32,568 nt of DNA, from contig CAZUQH010000008.1 of NCBI GenBank assembly GCA_964622465.1, positions 1-32,568 of the forward strand. Reading direction: 5' to 3'. This document shows, piece by piece, positions 1 to 6,735 of this stretch. The position numbers were made by a program, and so were the translations under genes. The notes below the pieces were generated by a model, which was not told where the DNA came from, did no database searches, and saw only the letters and a list, made by a program, of their open reading frames with translations. Source of the stretch: CAZUQH01 sp964622465. Lineage in GTDB: Bacteria; CG03; CAZUQH01. Positions within the stretch are counted from its first letter, which is position 1; each line of letters opens with the position of its first letter.

Positions 1-44
1 ATGTTTAAGTGTGGCTTGCTCCTTACGAATTTCTCTCTAGCCAT
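1..44 (-). CDS. tuf: Elongation factor Tu, N-terminal fragment (cut by window edge)
   Basis: The first 14 codons read MAREKFVRSKPHLN on the minus strand, the canonical start of bacterial EF-Tu, which delivers aminoacyl-tRNA to the ribosome. A strong ribosome-binding site (GGGAGG, about 51-56) precedes the ATG at 44-42. The rest of the gene lies outside the window. It follows four tRNA genes on the same strand, the arrangement of E. coli thrU-tyrU-glyT-thrT-tufB, and is probably cotranscribed with them from the promoter at 534-562. Confidence 0.9.
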   Translation of the reverse strand, partial: MAREKFVRSKPHLN

Positions 45-80
45 TTTCTACCTCCCTGGAATTACAATTCTTCCTTTGGA

Positions 81-154
<74 letters not shown>

Positions 155-164
155 AAAAAATCAC

Positions 165-234
165 GCTGCTTTAAGCGGGTGACGAGAATCGCCCTCAGCG
201 TCGCTCCGCTGCTTTAAGCGGGTGACGAGAATCG
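165..234 (-). repeat. 27-bp direct repeat: partial duplication of the tRNA-Gly 3' end
   Basis: Bases 165-191 and 208-234 are identical over 27 bp (gctgctttaagcgggtgacg plus agaatcg). The copy at 208-234 contains the 3' acceptor strand and part of the T arm of tRNA-Gly. The copy at 165-191 is an orphan 3' fragment in the spacer between tRNA-Gly and tRNA-Thr. The pair start 43 bp apart, as expected from a small tandem duplication or slipped recombination. Confidence 0.85.
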
Positions 235-287
235 AACTCGCATGGCCAGCTTGGAAGGCTGGTGCTCTACCACTGAGCTACACCCGC
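217..287 (-). tRNA. tRNA-Gly (anticodon UCC)
   Basis: Acceptor GCGGGTG pairs perfectly with CACCCGC. The anticodon stem CAGCC closes the loop TTCCAAG region with anticodon TCC, and the T loop is TTCGATT. No CCA is encoded. It is the third gene of the Thr-Tyr-Gly-Thr-tuf transcription unit. Its 3' end is duplicated just downstream (165-191). Confidence 0.95.
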
Positions 288-307
288 AAATGCCGTCGGG
301 CATTACG

Positions 308-392
308 TGGGCAGGGAAGGATTCGAACCTCCGTAGCCCTAACGGGCGCGAACTTTACAGGCTCGTGCGATTAGCCACTCCGCCACCTACCC
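308..392 (-). tRNA. tRNA-Tyr (anticodon GUA)
   Basis: This is an 85-nt class II tRNA with a long variable arm. Acceptor GGGTAGG pairs with CCTGCCC (one T-G), anticodon stem CGAGC/GTTCG encloses CTGTAAA (anticodon GTA), the variable arm GCGCCCGTTAGGGCTAC follows, and the T loop is TTCGAAT with discriminator A. No CCA is encoded. Confidence 0.95.
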
Positions 393-423
393 ACAATTCT
401 CTTATTGTTCACAAAATTTCTTT

Positions 424-497
424 AGCCGATGAGAGGACTCGAACCTCCAAAACCTACTGCTTACAAAGCAGTCGCTCTACCATTGAGCTACATCGGC
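424..497 (-). tRNA. tRNA-Thr (anticodon UGU)
   Basis: Acceptor GCCGATG pairs with CATCGGC. The anticodon stem ACTGC/GCAGT encloses TTTGTAA (anticodon TGT). The T loop is TTCGAGT and the discriminator is T; CCA is not encoded. It is the first gene of the tRNA-tuf unit, about 30 nt downstream of the predicted transcription start. Confidence 0.95.
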
Positions 498-533
498 AAT
501 AAATATAGTGTCTACCAAAAATAGGTAAGTAAA

Positions 534-562
534 ATTATATCCAACTGGCAGGTGAAAGTCAA
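534..562 (-). promoter_or_regulatory. Sigma-70-type promoter of the tRNA-tuf operon
   Basis: On the minus strand TTGACT (562-557) is followed by a 17-bp spacer and a perfect TATAAT (539-534). The predicted start at about 527 leaves a short leader before tRNA-Thr(UGU) at 497. This near-consensus promoter fits a highly expressed stable-RNA/tuf unit. Confidence 0.85.
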
Positions 563-634
563 GCAAAATTACACGGGAAAATGAAGGAGATTCTATTTAC
601 CACTATGAGAATTTAGTAAGGCCACGCGCTATTC

Positions 635-1684
635 TCACCATGGAGCATCTTTCCGGTGAGACCGCCCATTGGCACCCTTTGAGAATTCAGCCAGGTTAAA
701 TACTATTCCACCACGGAACGTATTCGCAGTGATATCGCCCATTGGCACCCAGGCAAAATCTATGCCAATACCTCTGATTTTTAGTCCGGTACCGACAGTC
801 AAACCTGCCAAACCACCTATAGCACTATTGTTTGGAGCGCCAAGCCCACGGTATCCTGCACGAACGGCAAACGTATTATGGTACCAGTATTCTATGCCGG
901 CATTTGCCTGTGCAGTATTATCTGATGGCATAACCCCATCAACCGCCACAGTAACTTTGTGGTTTTCTGCTTGAGACCATACATCGCTTGCAATGCCAAA
1001 ACGCAACACTACCGGGAGCGGTTCCTCTGCTGCATCAAACTTCATCTTTGTACCAAGGTTCTGGACTGAAAATCCTGCTTTTATGCTATCAAGCCCTACC
1101 TGCCCTGTCTTGAAATACCCACCTGTTAGAACCCCGAAGTCACAAGCAAAAGCAGTCCCAGGATAGTCCGTCTGACCATCTCCAAGGACCTCACGGATAT
1201 ACTTTACTGAAATCCCAAGAGACAAATCAGGAATAAAAGACACCAGACCAGAAAAATCCCGGCTGAAAGAGAGTGAACCAGCAATTGAAGTTGGCCTTAC
1301 CACGCCACCTGTTTCGGTTCCGTTGCTATCAGTAACTGGAATCTTGCCAGCATCAAGATAAATCATGCTACCAGCAAATGTGCCGACACCTGCCACTGGG
1401 CAGGCAATGCTCGCATATCCATAATTAATGTCAGCGATCCACGTATTGTATAATGTGGCAAGCTCAAACCCCTCTACTTTTGAAAGGCCTGCAGGATTCC
1501 AATAACTAGCATCCGCCTCGCTCGCTACCGCAGTGAATGCTTCACCCATTGCGCTTGGCCTTGCGCCCTGACCGAGTTTCAAAAACGTTGCACTTGCAGT
1601 GCCGGCGTCATCATCCGCAGCAGCAAATGCAATACCGGTAACAAACAATACAGACCATGCTATTGTGATAATAATTCTTCTCAT
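635..1684 (-). CDS. PorV/PorQ-family (UPF0164-like) outer-membrane beta-barrel protein
   Basis: The 349-residue protein begins with a Sec signal peptide (charged MRR, hydrophobic stretch to about residue 21, AFA|A cleavage). It continues with a family-typical block in which a GARPSAMGEAF stretch (about 40-50) leads into YWNPAGL (about 61-67). The rest alternates short hydrophobic strands and Gly/Asn turns, as in FadL-like barrels of the PorV/PorQ type. In Bacteroidetes PorV serves type IX secretion; in other diderms the role of these proteins is unknown, so no function is assigned. After the likely last strand (GGIVFNL) there is an unusual basic 18-residue tail ending in Trp. It is transcribed alone from the promoter at 1726-1754. 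Family certainty is good, function is open. Confidence 0.8.
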   Translation of the reverse strand: MRRIIITIAWSVLFVTGIAFAAADDDAGTASATFLKLGQGARPSAMGEAFTAVASEADASYWNPAGLSKVEGFELATLYNTWIADINYGYASIACPVAGVGTFAGSMIYLDAGKIPVTDSNGTETGGVVRPTSIAGSLSFSRDFSGLVSFIPDLSLGISVKYIREVLGDGQTDYPGTAFACDFGVLTGGYFKTGQVGLDSIKAGFSVQNLGTKMKFDAAEEPLPVVLRFGIASDVWSQAENHKVTVAVDGVMPSDNTAQANAGIEYWYHNTFAVRAGYRGLGAPNNSAIGGLAGLTVGTGLKIRGIGIDFAWVPMGDITANTFRGGIVFNLAEFSKGANGRSHRKDAPW

Positions 1685-1725
1685 TACGGCCTCTAAAATC
1701 CTCCACGACGGACTAGCTCTAATTA

Positions 1726-1754
1726 ATTATATACAACATACCATGTAATAGCAA
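1726..1754 (-). promoter_or_regulatory. Promoter of the PorV-like gene
   Basis: On the minus strand TTGCTA (1754-1749), a 17-bp spacer and a perfect TATAAT (1731-1726) lie upstream of the ATG at 1684. The leader would be about 35 nt and carries AGAGG just before the start codon. Confidence 0.7.
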
Positions 1755-1780
1755 GAGTGAGACAGGAGATAAATTCTTAA

Positions 1781-2506
1781 TTATTGTTCTGATGCAGCTT
1801 CTCCAGCGTGTTCATCTGGCACAATGATTCCACCAGATACAATAAGCCGCATTGCTTCCTCAATGCTTATGTCCAGTTTCACAATGTCGGACTCAGGTAC
1901 AACTATATAGTAACCTGACGTCGGATTTGGCATCGTAGGAACATAGAGCCCGACACCTTTCCATTGTTTCCCTTGAGCGCCACCAAGACGCCAGCGGTAA
2001 GGACTCGTAACGAACCCCACACTCCACGAACCACGCCGTGGATACTCAACCAGTACTACTTCTGAATAAGAACGTTTCTGAAGAAGAACGGAACTTGTTA
2101 CCTGACGAAGTGCTTTGTAAATGTTGTTGACTAAAGGCACTTTGCTAATCAGGTTTTCAAACCACTTGAGCATACCACGGCCTAGAAGGTTTCTATAAAG
2201 AAGTCCTGCGACCCAGACAATAACCAGTGTAACAATGAAACTTACAAGCCGCACAAGATTGACAGGCCACGTATTTAGAACCGGAATGCCTACAAGTAAC
2301 GGGAGGAGAATACCTGCCACCCATTTGAAGATGAACCAAACAATAACAACTGTTAAGCCAATTGGAATTATGACGACAATACCTGTCAGAAAATCACGGC
2401 GGAAAGAAGCACCAGCAGCACGTATGCCTTTAAGGAACCTACCGTCAGGAGAAGGATGATGTTTCCCAGATTGATTGTTTCCCCGGGTTTCTGAATTTGC
2501 CGTCAT
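1781..2506 (-). CDS. DUF502 family integral membrane protein
   Basis: The 241-residue protein has two N-terminal hydrophobic segments (about 38-72 and 82-106), followed by the conserved DUF502 region with KVPLVNNIYKALRQV (about 123-137) and a soluble C-terminal half with PTMPNPTSGYYIVVP (about 190-204). DUF502 proteins are inner-membrane proteins of unknown function, widespread in bacteria and plants. The start codon overlaps the pth stop by 4 bp (ATGA), so it is the last gene of the glmU-prs-rplY-pth operon and probably translationally coupled to pth. The family call is firm, the biochemical role is unknown. Confidence 0.85.
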   Translation of the reverse strand: MTANSETRGNNQSGKHHPSPDGRFLKGIRAAGASFRRDFLTGIVVIIPIGLTVVIVWFIFKWVAGILLPLLVGIPVLNTWPVNLVRLVSFIVTLVIVWVAGLLYRNLLGRGMLKWFENLISKVPLVNNIYKALRQVTSSVLLQKRSYSEVVLVEYPRRGSWSVGFVTSPYRWRLGGAQGKQWKGVGLYVPTMPNPTSGYYIVVPESDIVKLDISIEEAMRLIVSGGIIVPDEHAGEAASEQ

Positions 2507-3087
2507 ATTTTGTTAAATTTTTCCATAGTTTTCTCTATACCGTTCTCAAGCATGTACTCTATACAGGAGGCGGCGCGGCGGACGGCGGCTGGGGCGTGCT
2601 CCACTGGAGCGAAGGCCGCCAGCACGAACTCTGCCGGGTCTGCATCTGGCGGACAGGGGCCAATGCCGATACGCAGCCGTGGGAAATCGGTCGTGCCAAG
2701 CGTGCTGGCGACCGACTGGAGCCCACGGTGGCCACTTGACGAACCGCGATACCTTAATCTCAAAACGCCTGAAGGTAAATCCAGATCATCCACCACGACA
2801 AGAATCTCCGTGGGCTCCAGTCGCCCCAGCCGCCGCGCCACCTGGCGCACTGGCGGGCCACTCAGGTTCATAAATTTCAGCGGCTTCGCGAGCACTACTT
2901 TATACGGCCCGCCACCCGCCGTTGCCGCCCCATTCCTTAATTTACGCCTGAATCTCAATCCCCAGCGATGTGCAAGCTCGTCAACTACCAGGAAACCCAA
3001 ATTGTGACGTGTCCTGGAATATCTCCTTCCGGGATTCCCTAATCCTACAATAAGTTTAGGGGTTGACTTAAGGGCTGTAACGTTCAC
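2503..3087 (-). CDS. pth: Peptidyl-tRNA hydrolase
   Basis: The enzyme cleaves the ester bond of peptidyl-tRNAs released from stalled ribosomes. The 194-residue length is normal. Visible signatures are VGLGNPG (about 14-20), the catalytic His in TRHNLGF (about 26-32), FMNLSG (about 71-76) and DDLDLP (about 98-103). The start is GTG at 3087, which overlaps the rplY stop by 4 bp (GTGA), and the stop overlaps the DUF502 start by 4 bp, so translation is likely coupled through the operon. Position next to prs and rplY (ctc) matches the spoVC locus of Bacillus and similar loci in Deltaproteobacteria. Confidence 0.96.
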   Translation of the reverse strand: MNVTALKSTPKLIVGLGNPGRRYSRTRHNLGFLVVDELAHRWGLRFRRKLRNGAATAGGGPYKVVLAKPLKFMNLSGPPVRQVARRLGRLEPTEILVVVDDLDLPSGVLRLRYRGSSSGHRGLQSVASTLGTTDFPRLRIGIGPCPPDADPAEFVLAAFAPVEHAPAAVRRAASCIEYMLENGIEKTMEKFNKI

Positions 3088-3869
3088 TTGCCTTTGCCGG
3101 AATCACTCTTACCACCGGCCGGCTGCCCGCTTTCTGGTTTAGCTCCCTTCTGCTCAGATACTGCACCAGTTTCTGCTTCTGCTTCTGCCTCTTCTTCTTT
3201 TTTCTTCCCCTTCGTGATAACCTCAGGTTCTTCTGGTCCGGCTTCTGCTTCTGCTGCCTCAGCCTCTGGTGCCACCTCTTTTACTTTCGTCGGGTGTAAC
3301 ACATGAACGACAAGTTCTTCTGCCGGAGTCAATAACTCCAAACCGCCGGGTAAGACAACCTGACCAGCTGAAATACCTTCTCCTATCTGAAGTGCACTTA
3401 TATCAATTTGAACCTCGTGCGGAATCTTGTCTGGAAGTCCTCTGACTTTCAATTTACGCAACTGATGCTGGACTGTTCCACCTTGTTTTGCGCCAGTTGC
3501 CTCTCCAACCAGTACAACCGGAACGTCGAGCTCAATTTTCTTTTGTAAAGAAATACGGTGAAAATCAATGTGGATTATACGGTTCTTTACCGGGTTGATT
3601 TGCACTTCTTTAATGACAACTGGTTCCTCGTGCTCCCCAATTTTCAGTTCCAGAATACTATGCTCGCTGTGGGTATGCATAGCTCTTTTCTCATACTGCC
3701 GTGCATCTATGCTTAAGCACACGGGCTCCTTACCCAATCCATACACCACCACAGGAATCCTGTCTTTTTCCCTCAAGCTTGTAAGTTCGGAATGCCTGCC
3801 AAGACCCCTCGGTTCTGTATCAATTACAGGTTTAAGCTGTTCCTTACCGCTTACTGTTTTAGTAACCAT
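3084..3869 (-). CDS. rplY: 50S ribosomal protein L25, long CTC form
   Basis: L25/TL5/CTC binds 5S rRNA in the large subunit. The N-terminal L25 domain (about 1-95) contains HIDFHRIS at its end, and the TL5-type C-terminal beta domain (about 96-195) contains VPVVLVGEA and IGEGISAG. A long low-complexity tail (about 198-261) rich in Glu, Ala, Gly and Lys follows; it is encoded by GCTTCT-like repeats on the plus strand near 3169-3200. GGAGG precedes the ATG. The gene lies between prs and pth, the standard ctc position. Confidence 0.95.
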   Translation of the reverse strand: MVTKTVSGKEQLKPVIDTEPRGLGRHSELTSLREKDRIPVVVYGLGKEPVCLSIDARQYEKRAMHTHSEHSILELKIGEHEEPVVIKEVQINPVKNRIIHIDFHRISLQKKIELDVPVVLVGEATGAKQGGTVQHQLRKLKVRGLPDKIPHEVQIDISALQIGEGISAGQVVLPGGLELLTPAEELVVHVLHPTKVKEVAPEAEAAEAEAGPEEPEVITKGKKKEEEAEAEAETGAVSEQKGAKPESGQPAGGKSDSGKGK

Positions 3870-3902
3870 ATCTTATCCTCCATATCTACTCTATAAATCT
3901 TA

Positions 3903-4844
3903 TTACACAAATAAATTGCTGACAGACGTCTCATTATGTATCCTTAAGATTGCCTCGCCAAGAAGTTCTGCGACAGAGAGAATTTTGAGTTTCGGGAACA
4001 CCTTTTCTTTCGGGATAGCTATAGAATCCGTTACGACTAATTCTTCTATAGGAGAAGCCATTATCCGTTGCCCTGCATCTCCTGAAAGCAGTCCATGAGT
4101 AGCACAAGCATAAATATGCGTTGCACCTGCATCCTTCAACGCTTCGCTAACCCCGGCAAGCGTTCCTGCTGTATCAACGATATCGTCAACTATAAGCGAC
4201 TGTTTCCCTTTAACGTCACCAACTATGTGCATCACCACGCTTTCATTTGCATGAGGACGTCTCTTATCTGCTATAGCGATATTTGCATCGAGACGTTTAG
4301 CAAATGCGCGTGCGCGCTCAACACCACCAGGGTCAGGTGAGATAACGACCAGTTCACCTCCACGAGCACGTTCCTGGAAATATGGCAGAAGCACCGGCGT
4401 AGCAAACAGATTATCAACAGGAATGTTAAAAAAGCCCTGAATCTGCCCTGTATGTAGGTCTATTGCCAATACCCTGTTTACTCCTGCAGCAGTAATAAGG
4501 TCCGCGACCAGCCGCGCGGTTATCGGCACACGAGGTTCGACTTTCCTGTCCTGTCTTGCGTATCCGTAATAGGAAAGAACGGCTGTGATGCGTCTCGCCG
4601 ATGCGCGCCTCAAGGCATCTGTTATTGTTAACAGTTCCATAAGGTTGTCATTCACTGGCGGGCAGGTTGGCTGAACTATGAAACAGTCCGTCCCGCGTAC
4701 GTTCTCTTCAATAGATACGTTGCATTCTCCATCTGCAAAACTCGCAAGCGAACAATGTCCCAATGGGATATGACGGTACTCTGCAATCTTCTGCGCAAGT
4801 TGTGGATGCGCCCTACCAGATAGTATTTTCAATTCATCAGCCAT
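3903..4844 (-). CDS. prs: Ribose-phosphate pyrophosphokinase (PRPP synthase)
   Basis: The enzyme makes PRPP from ribose 5-phosphate and ATP for nucleotide, His and Trp synthesis. With the ATG at 4844 the protein has 313 residues, the usual length. Motifs are YYGYARQDRK (flexible loop), DLHTGQIQGFF, VISPDPGGVERA, and the PRPP loop DDIVDTAGT. An ATG 15 codons upstream (4889) also lies in frame, but the MADELKILSG start is preferred because AAGGAG lies 7 nt before it and known Prs proteins begin this way. It overlaps the glmU-N stop by 8 bp. Confidence 0.96.
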   Translation of the reverse strand: MADELKILSGRAHPQLAQKIAEYRHIPLGHCSLASFADGECNVSIEENVRGTDCFIVQPTCPPVNDNLMELLTITDALRRASARRITAVLSYYGYARQDRKVEPRVPITARLVADLITAAGVNRVLAIDLHTGQIQGFFNIPVDNLFATPVLLPYFQERARGGELVVISPDPGGVERARAFAKRLDANIAIADKRRPHANESVVMHIVGDVKGKQSLIVDDIVDTAGTLAGVSEALKDAGATHIYACATHGLLSGDAGQRIMASPIEELVVTDSIAIPKEKVFPKLKILSVAELLGEAILRIHNETSVSNLFV

Positions 4845-5619
4845 CTTCCATCTCCTTTGGTGTTCTGTCCAAATTCCTCTCGTTTGCAATTTTAGTTACT
4901 CTCGCAAGTTCTGCACGGTCATTTATTCCGGTAATCTCAAAAGAATCTGATGTACAAACCACGCCGGTCTTTTTACCTGAATTAGAAATGATTCCTATAA
5001 CGTCTGTCAAATAATATTCATGTTTCTTGTTATCTGGTTTAACTTTCTTAAGTGCACGAAATAGTTCATCTGCATTAAAACAATATATTCCACTATTGAC
5101 TTTATGAATTTTTCTCTCGCCGGGAGTTGCATCTTTCTCTTCTATGATACTTATGGAATTGCCAGATTTCTTTATCCTTCCATAACCGAACGGGTCATCA
5201 ACGATTGCAGAAAGAACAGTAGCCGCATTTCCTGAATTTCTATGTACGCGAATTAAGCGTTTCAGTGTTGCGGTCGTTATCATCGGGCAGTCACCTGGCA
5301 AAACAAGCACTGTCCCCTGAAAACCACGTAAAGCGTCCCTTGCAGAAAGGACGGCATCACCAGACCCAACCAGCCGCTTCTGGATTACTATTCTGACCTC
5401 CCTGTACCCAAGCCGCCGAACTTCGTTTCCAATCTTTTCTTTAGCGTGGCCAGCTACGACAACCACCCGGTCGGCCTTCAACGGTGCCTGTGCTTCAAGC
5501 ACCCAGCCAAGCATACTCCTGCCAAGGATACCAAACAGAACCTTAAGCCGTCTGCTTTTCATCCTTGTCCCCTCTCCTGCCGCAAGAACCACCACTGCAA
5601 GTATATCTCTGCTATGCAT
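4837..5619 (-). CDS. glmU: GlmU-type N-terminal uridylyltransferase domain, stand-alone
   Basis: The 260-residue protein has the GlmU nucleotidyltransferase fold: VVLAAGEGTRMKS (about 10-22) with the sugar-nucleotide Gly-rich loop, RLKVLF, LPGDCP carrying the metal-binding Asp, GYGRI, and KVNSGIY carrying the conserved Asn. It should form UDP-GlcNAc from GlcNAc-1-phosphate and UTP. Normal bifunctional GlmU is about 450 residues; the left-handed beta-helix acetyltransferase domain is absent here, because the frame ends and prs begins. The acetyl transfer must therefore be done by another protein, or this is a different NTP-transferase. The gene order glmU-prs-ctc-pth supports GlmU. Its ATG is only about 3 nt from the predicted transcription start (see 5629-5657). 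Confidence 0.85.
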   Translation of the reverse strand: MHSRDILAVVVLAAGEGTRMKSRRLKVLFGILGRSMLGWVLEAQAPLKADRVVVVAGHAKEKIGNEVRRLGYREVRIVIQKRLVGSGDAVLSARDALRGFQGTVLVLPGDCPMITTATLKRLIRVHRNSGNAATVLSAIVDDPFGYGRIKKSGNSISIIEEKDATPGERKIHKVNSGIYCFNADELFRALKKVKPDNKKHEYYLTDVIGIISNSGKKTGVVCTSDSFEITGINDRAELARVTKIANERNLDRTPKEMEDG

Positions 5620-5628
5620 AACGTCAAA

Positions 5629-5657
5629 ATTATACTACGGCACAGAGGCAAAGTCAA
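5629..5657 (-). promoter_or_regulatory. Promoter of glmU-prs-rplY-pth-DUF502, giving a near-leaderless mRNA
   Basis: On the minus strand TTGACT (5657-5652), a 17-bp spacer and perfect TATAAT (5634-5629) lie directly before the glmU ATG at 5619-5617. Transcription should start near 5622, leaving a leader of only about 3 nt and no room for a Shine-Dalgarno sequence. None is visible. Confidence 0.8.
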
Positions 5658-5694
5658 ATGCGCCGCCACACACATCACCTAAACCAGAAAGTAC

Positions 5695-5723
5695 TTGACA
5701 AACATATGAAGATATGTTAATAC
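5695..5723 (+). promoter_or_regulatory. Promoter of the arsR redox operon
   Basis: A perfect -35 box TTGACA (5695-5700) is followed after 17 bp by a weak -10-like TAATAC (5718-5723). The spacer is filled by a palindrome (5701-5718). It is divergent from the glmU promoter 38 bp away. AGGAGG at 5741-5746 serves the ATG at 5757. Confidence 0.7.
5701..5718. promoter_or_regulatory. ArsR-type operator palindrome
   Basis: AACATAT-GAAG-ATATGTT is a perfect 7-bp inverted repeat with a 4-bp centre, placed exactly between -35 and -10. A second overlapping pair TATGAA (5705-5710) and TTCATA (5725-5730) is also present. AT-rich dyads of this kind in the promoter of arsR/smtB genes are the usual repressor sites, so autoregulation is inferred. 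Confidence 0.7.
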
Positions 5724-5756
5724 GTTCATACAACAGTAACAGGAGGGGTGTTTGTT

Positions 5757-6110
5757 ATGAAAAAAACCATAGATATATTTCGGGCGCTGGCAGACGAAAC
5801 AAGATTGCGTATCTATTTGCTTCTCACAAAACAAGAAATGTGTGTTTGTGAGCTTGTAAGTATTTTGAAAATGGAACAATCAAGAATTTCGCACAGTTTA
5901 AGAATTCTCAAGGATACCGGGCTTCTATGTAAGTACAGACAGGGAAAATGGATTATATACTCAACAAGCCCCGAATTACAAAAGGACAAAATCATCCAGA
6001 CCGTGAAAGATAAATTAAAGTTGTCCAAATCAGACATGCAAAACTTAGCAAAGTGCAAGAGAGAAAACGTGAGACAAAAACAAGGAGGCTGCAGATGGAA
6101 GGAAAAGTAA
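5757..6110 (+). CDS. ArsR/SmtB-family metal- or thiol-sensing repressor
   Basis: The 117-residue winged-helix protein has FRALADETRLRIYLLL (about 8-23), followed by the ELCVCEL-like motif EMCVCEL with Cys29 and Cys31 at the helix used for As/Sb/Cd or other soft-metal sensing in ArsR/CadC. The recognition helix is SRISHSLRIL. Further cysteines sit in the tail (KCKREN..QKQGGC). The start is ATG 5757, since the in-frame GTG at 5748 is only one base from the Shine-Dalgarno. It overlaps the next gene by 16 bp and is the first gene of a six-gene operon. It probably represses the operon through the palindrome at 5701-5718. The inducer (metalloid, metal or thiol state) cannot be told. Confidence 0.88.
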   Translation: MKKTIDIFRALADETRLRIYLLLTKQEMCVCELVSILKMEQSRISHSLRILKDTGLLCKYRQGKWIIYSTSPELQKDKIIQTVKDKLKLSKSDMQNLAKCKRENVRQKQGGCRWKEK

Positions 6111-6457
6111 GATTTTTGATGTGTATTTGCACGGGCGAATGCCCGGGGTTCCAAAAACTTGAGTTGTGGAAACTCATCAACTACGTAAGGATGGAACTTG
6201 ATGTAGAGTATGCAATTGTCCACCCGCAACTATGCGTAGATGACGGAGACAGGTTCATCAAGGATTGGGTAAAACCGGAGGTTACTTATGTAATTGGTGC
6301 TTGTGACCCGAAAATGCAACGGAAAATGTTCAAGGATGCATTTGTTGAGGCAGGCGTAGATTTCGATAAACAGGTAATTGCGATTGATTTACGAAACCTT
6401 TCAACTGATGAGGCAAAGAAAAAAGTAGCAGAAGCGATTCAAAAAGAAAGAGGATAA
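6095..6457 (+). CDS. HdrA N-terminal-domain-like iron-sulfur protein, stand-alone
   Basis: The 120-codon gene starts at ATG 6095 with AAGGAGG 6 nt upstream, inside the arsR 3' end. The protein resembles the N-terminal, flavin-free domain of heterodisulfide reductase subunit A: a start with Cys10-Ile-Cys12 and Cys16 (HdrA has CHCG), QLCVDDG with Cys47 at the place of the HdrA 'LCS..G' block, and VIGACDPKMQRKMF with Cys70, matching the HdrA pattern ACxPRxHExxFR, followed by EAG. In HdrA this region holds an [4Fe-4S] cluster. Full HdrA also has a large FAD domain, which is absent. Next to a ferredoxin gene it is best read as an electron-transfer module; its partner is unknown. Confidence 0.65.
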   Translation: MEGKVRFLMCICTGECPGFQKLELWKLINYVRMELDVEYAIVHPQLCVDDGDRFIKDWVKPEVTYVIGACDPKMQRKMFKDAFVEAGVDFDKQVIAIDLRNLSTDEAKKKVAEAIQKERG

Positions 6458-6462
6458 TTCCT

Positions 6463-6735
6463 GTGGCTTTTGATGATATTCCGAGGGAAAAAATACCGTG
6501 GTATCCAAGAATCGACTATGAAAAATGCACCGGGTGCCAGCAATGTCTTAACCATTGCCCCCACGGGGTCTATGAATGGGATAATGAAAATAATCGGCCT
6601 AAAGTAGTAAATCCTTATAACTGTGTTATTGGCTGCGTTGCCTGCAGCAGGATATGCGACCAGGAAGCAATAAGTTTTCCTGGTATGGATGAGATAAAGC
6701 AGATAGCAAAAAACGCAAGGGGGATAAAAACATGA
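6463..6735 (+). CDS. 2x[4Fe-4S] ferredoxin-type protein
   Basis: The 90-residue protein begins with GTG 5 nt after the preceding stop, with a weak AGAGAGGA upstream. Cluster 1 ligands are Cys22, 25, 28 and 32 (CTGCQQCLNHCP). The second set is Cys54, 58, 61 and 65 (CVIGCVACSRIC), with three rather than two residues after the first Cys. The spacing between sets and the Asn/Asp-rich hairpin (about 38-50) are as in small ferredoxins adjoining oxidoreductases. The stop overlaps the thioredoxin start by 4 bp (ATGA). It probably feeds electrons to, or takes them from, the HdrA-like protein and the thioredoxins of this operon. Confidence 0.9.
   Translation: MAFDDIPREKIPWYPRIDYEKCTGCQQCLNHCPHGVYEWDNENNRPKVVNPYNCVIGCVACSRICDQEAISFPGMDEIKQIAKNARGIKT

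Noticed and set aside
242..502. Open frame across the tRNA genes
   Set aside because: It covers tRNA-Gly, -Tyr and -Thr antisense and has no binding site or protein features.
604..636. Hairpin gagaat/attctc after the PorV-like gene as terminator
   Set aside because: Only 6 bp of stem with a ~20-nt loop and no T-run; too weak to call.
2510..3007. Long open frame on the plus strand opposite pth (and similar ones opposite rplY/prs at 3568-4098 and opposite ilvC/leuA at 19468-20076)
   Set aside because: These are mirror frames of well-supported genes; their translations show no family features, and the opposite strand has clear motifs and coupled starts.
3160..3210. GCTTCT-type simple repeats as a phase-variable tract
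   Set aside because: The units are imperfect and lie in frame in the acidic tail of L25; hexanucleotide changes would only alter tail length.
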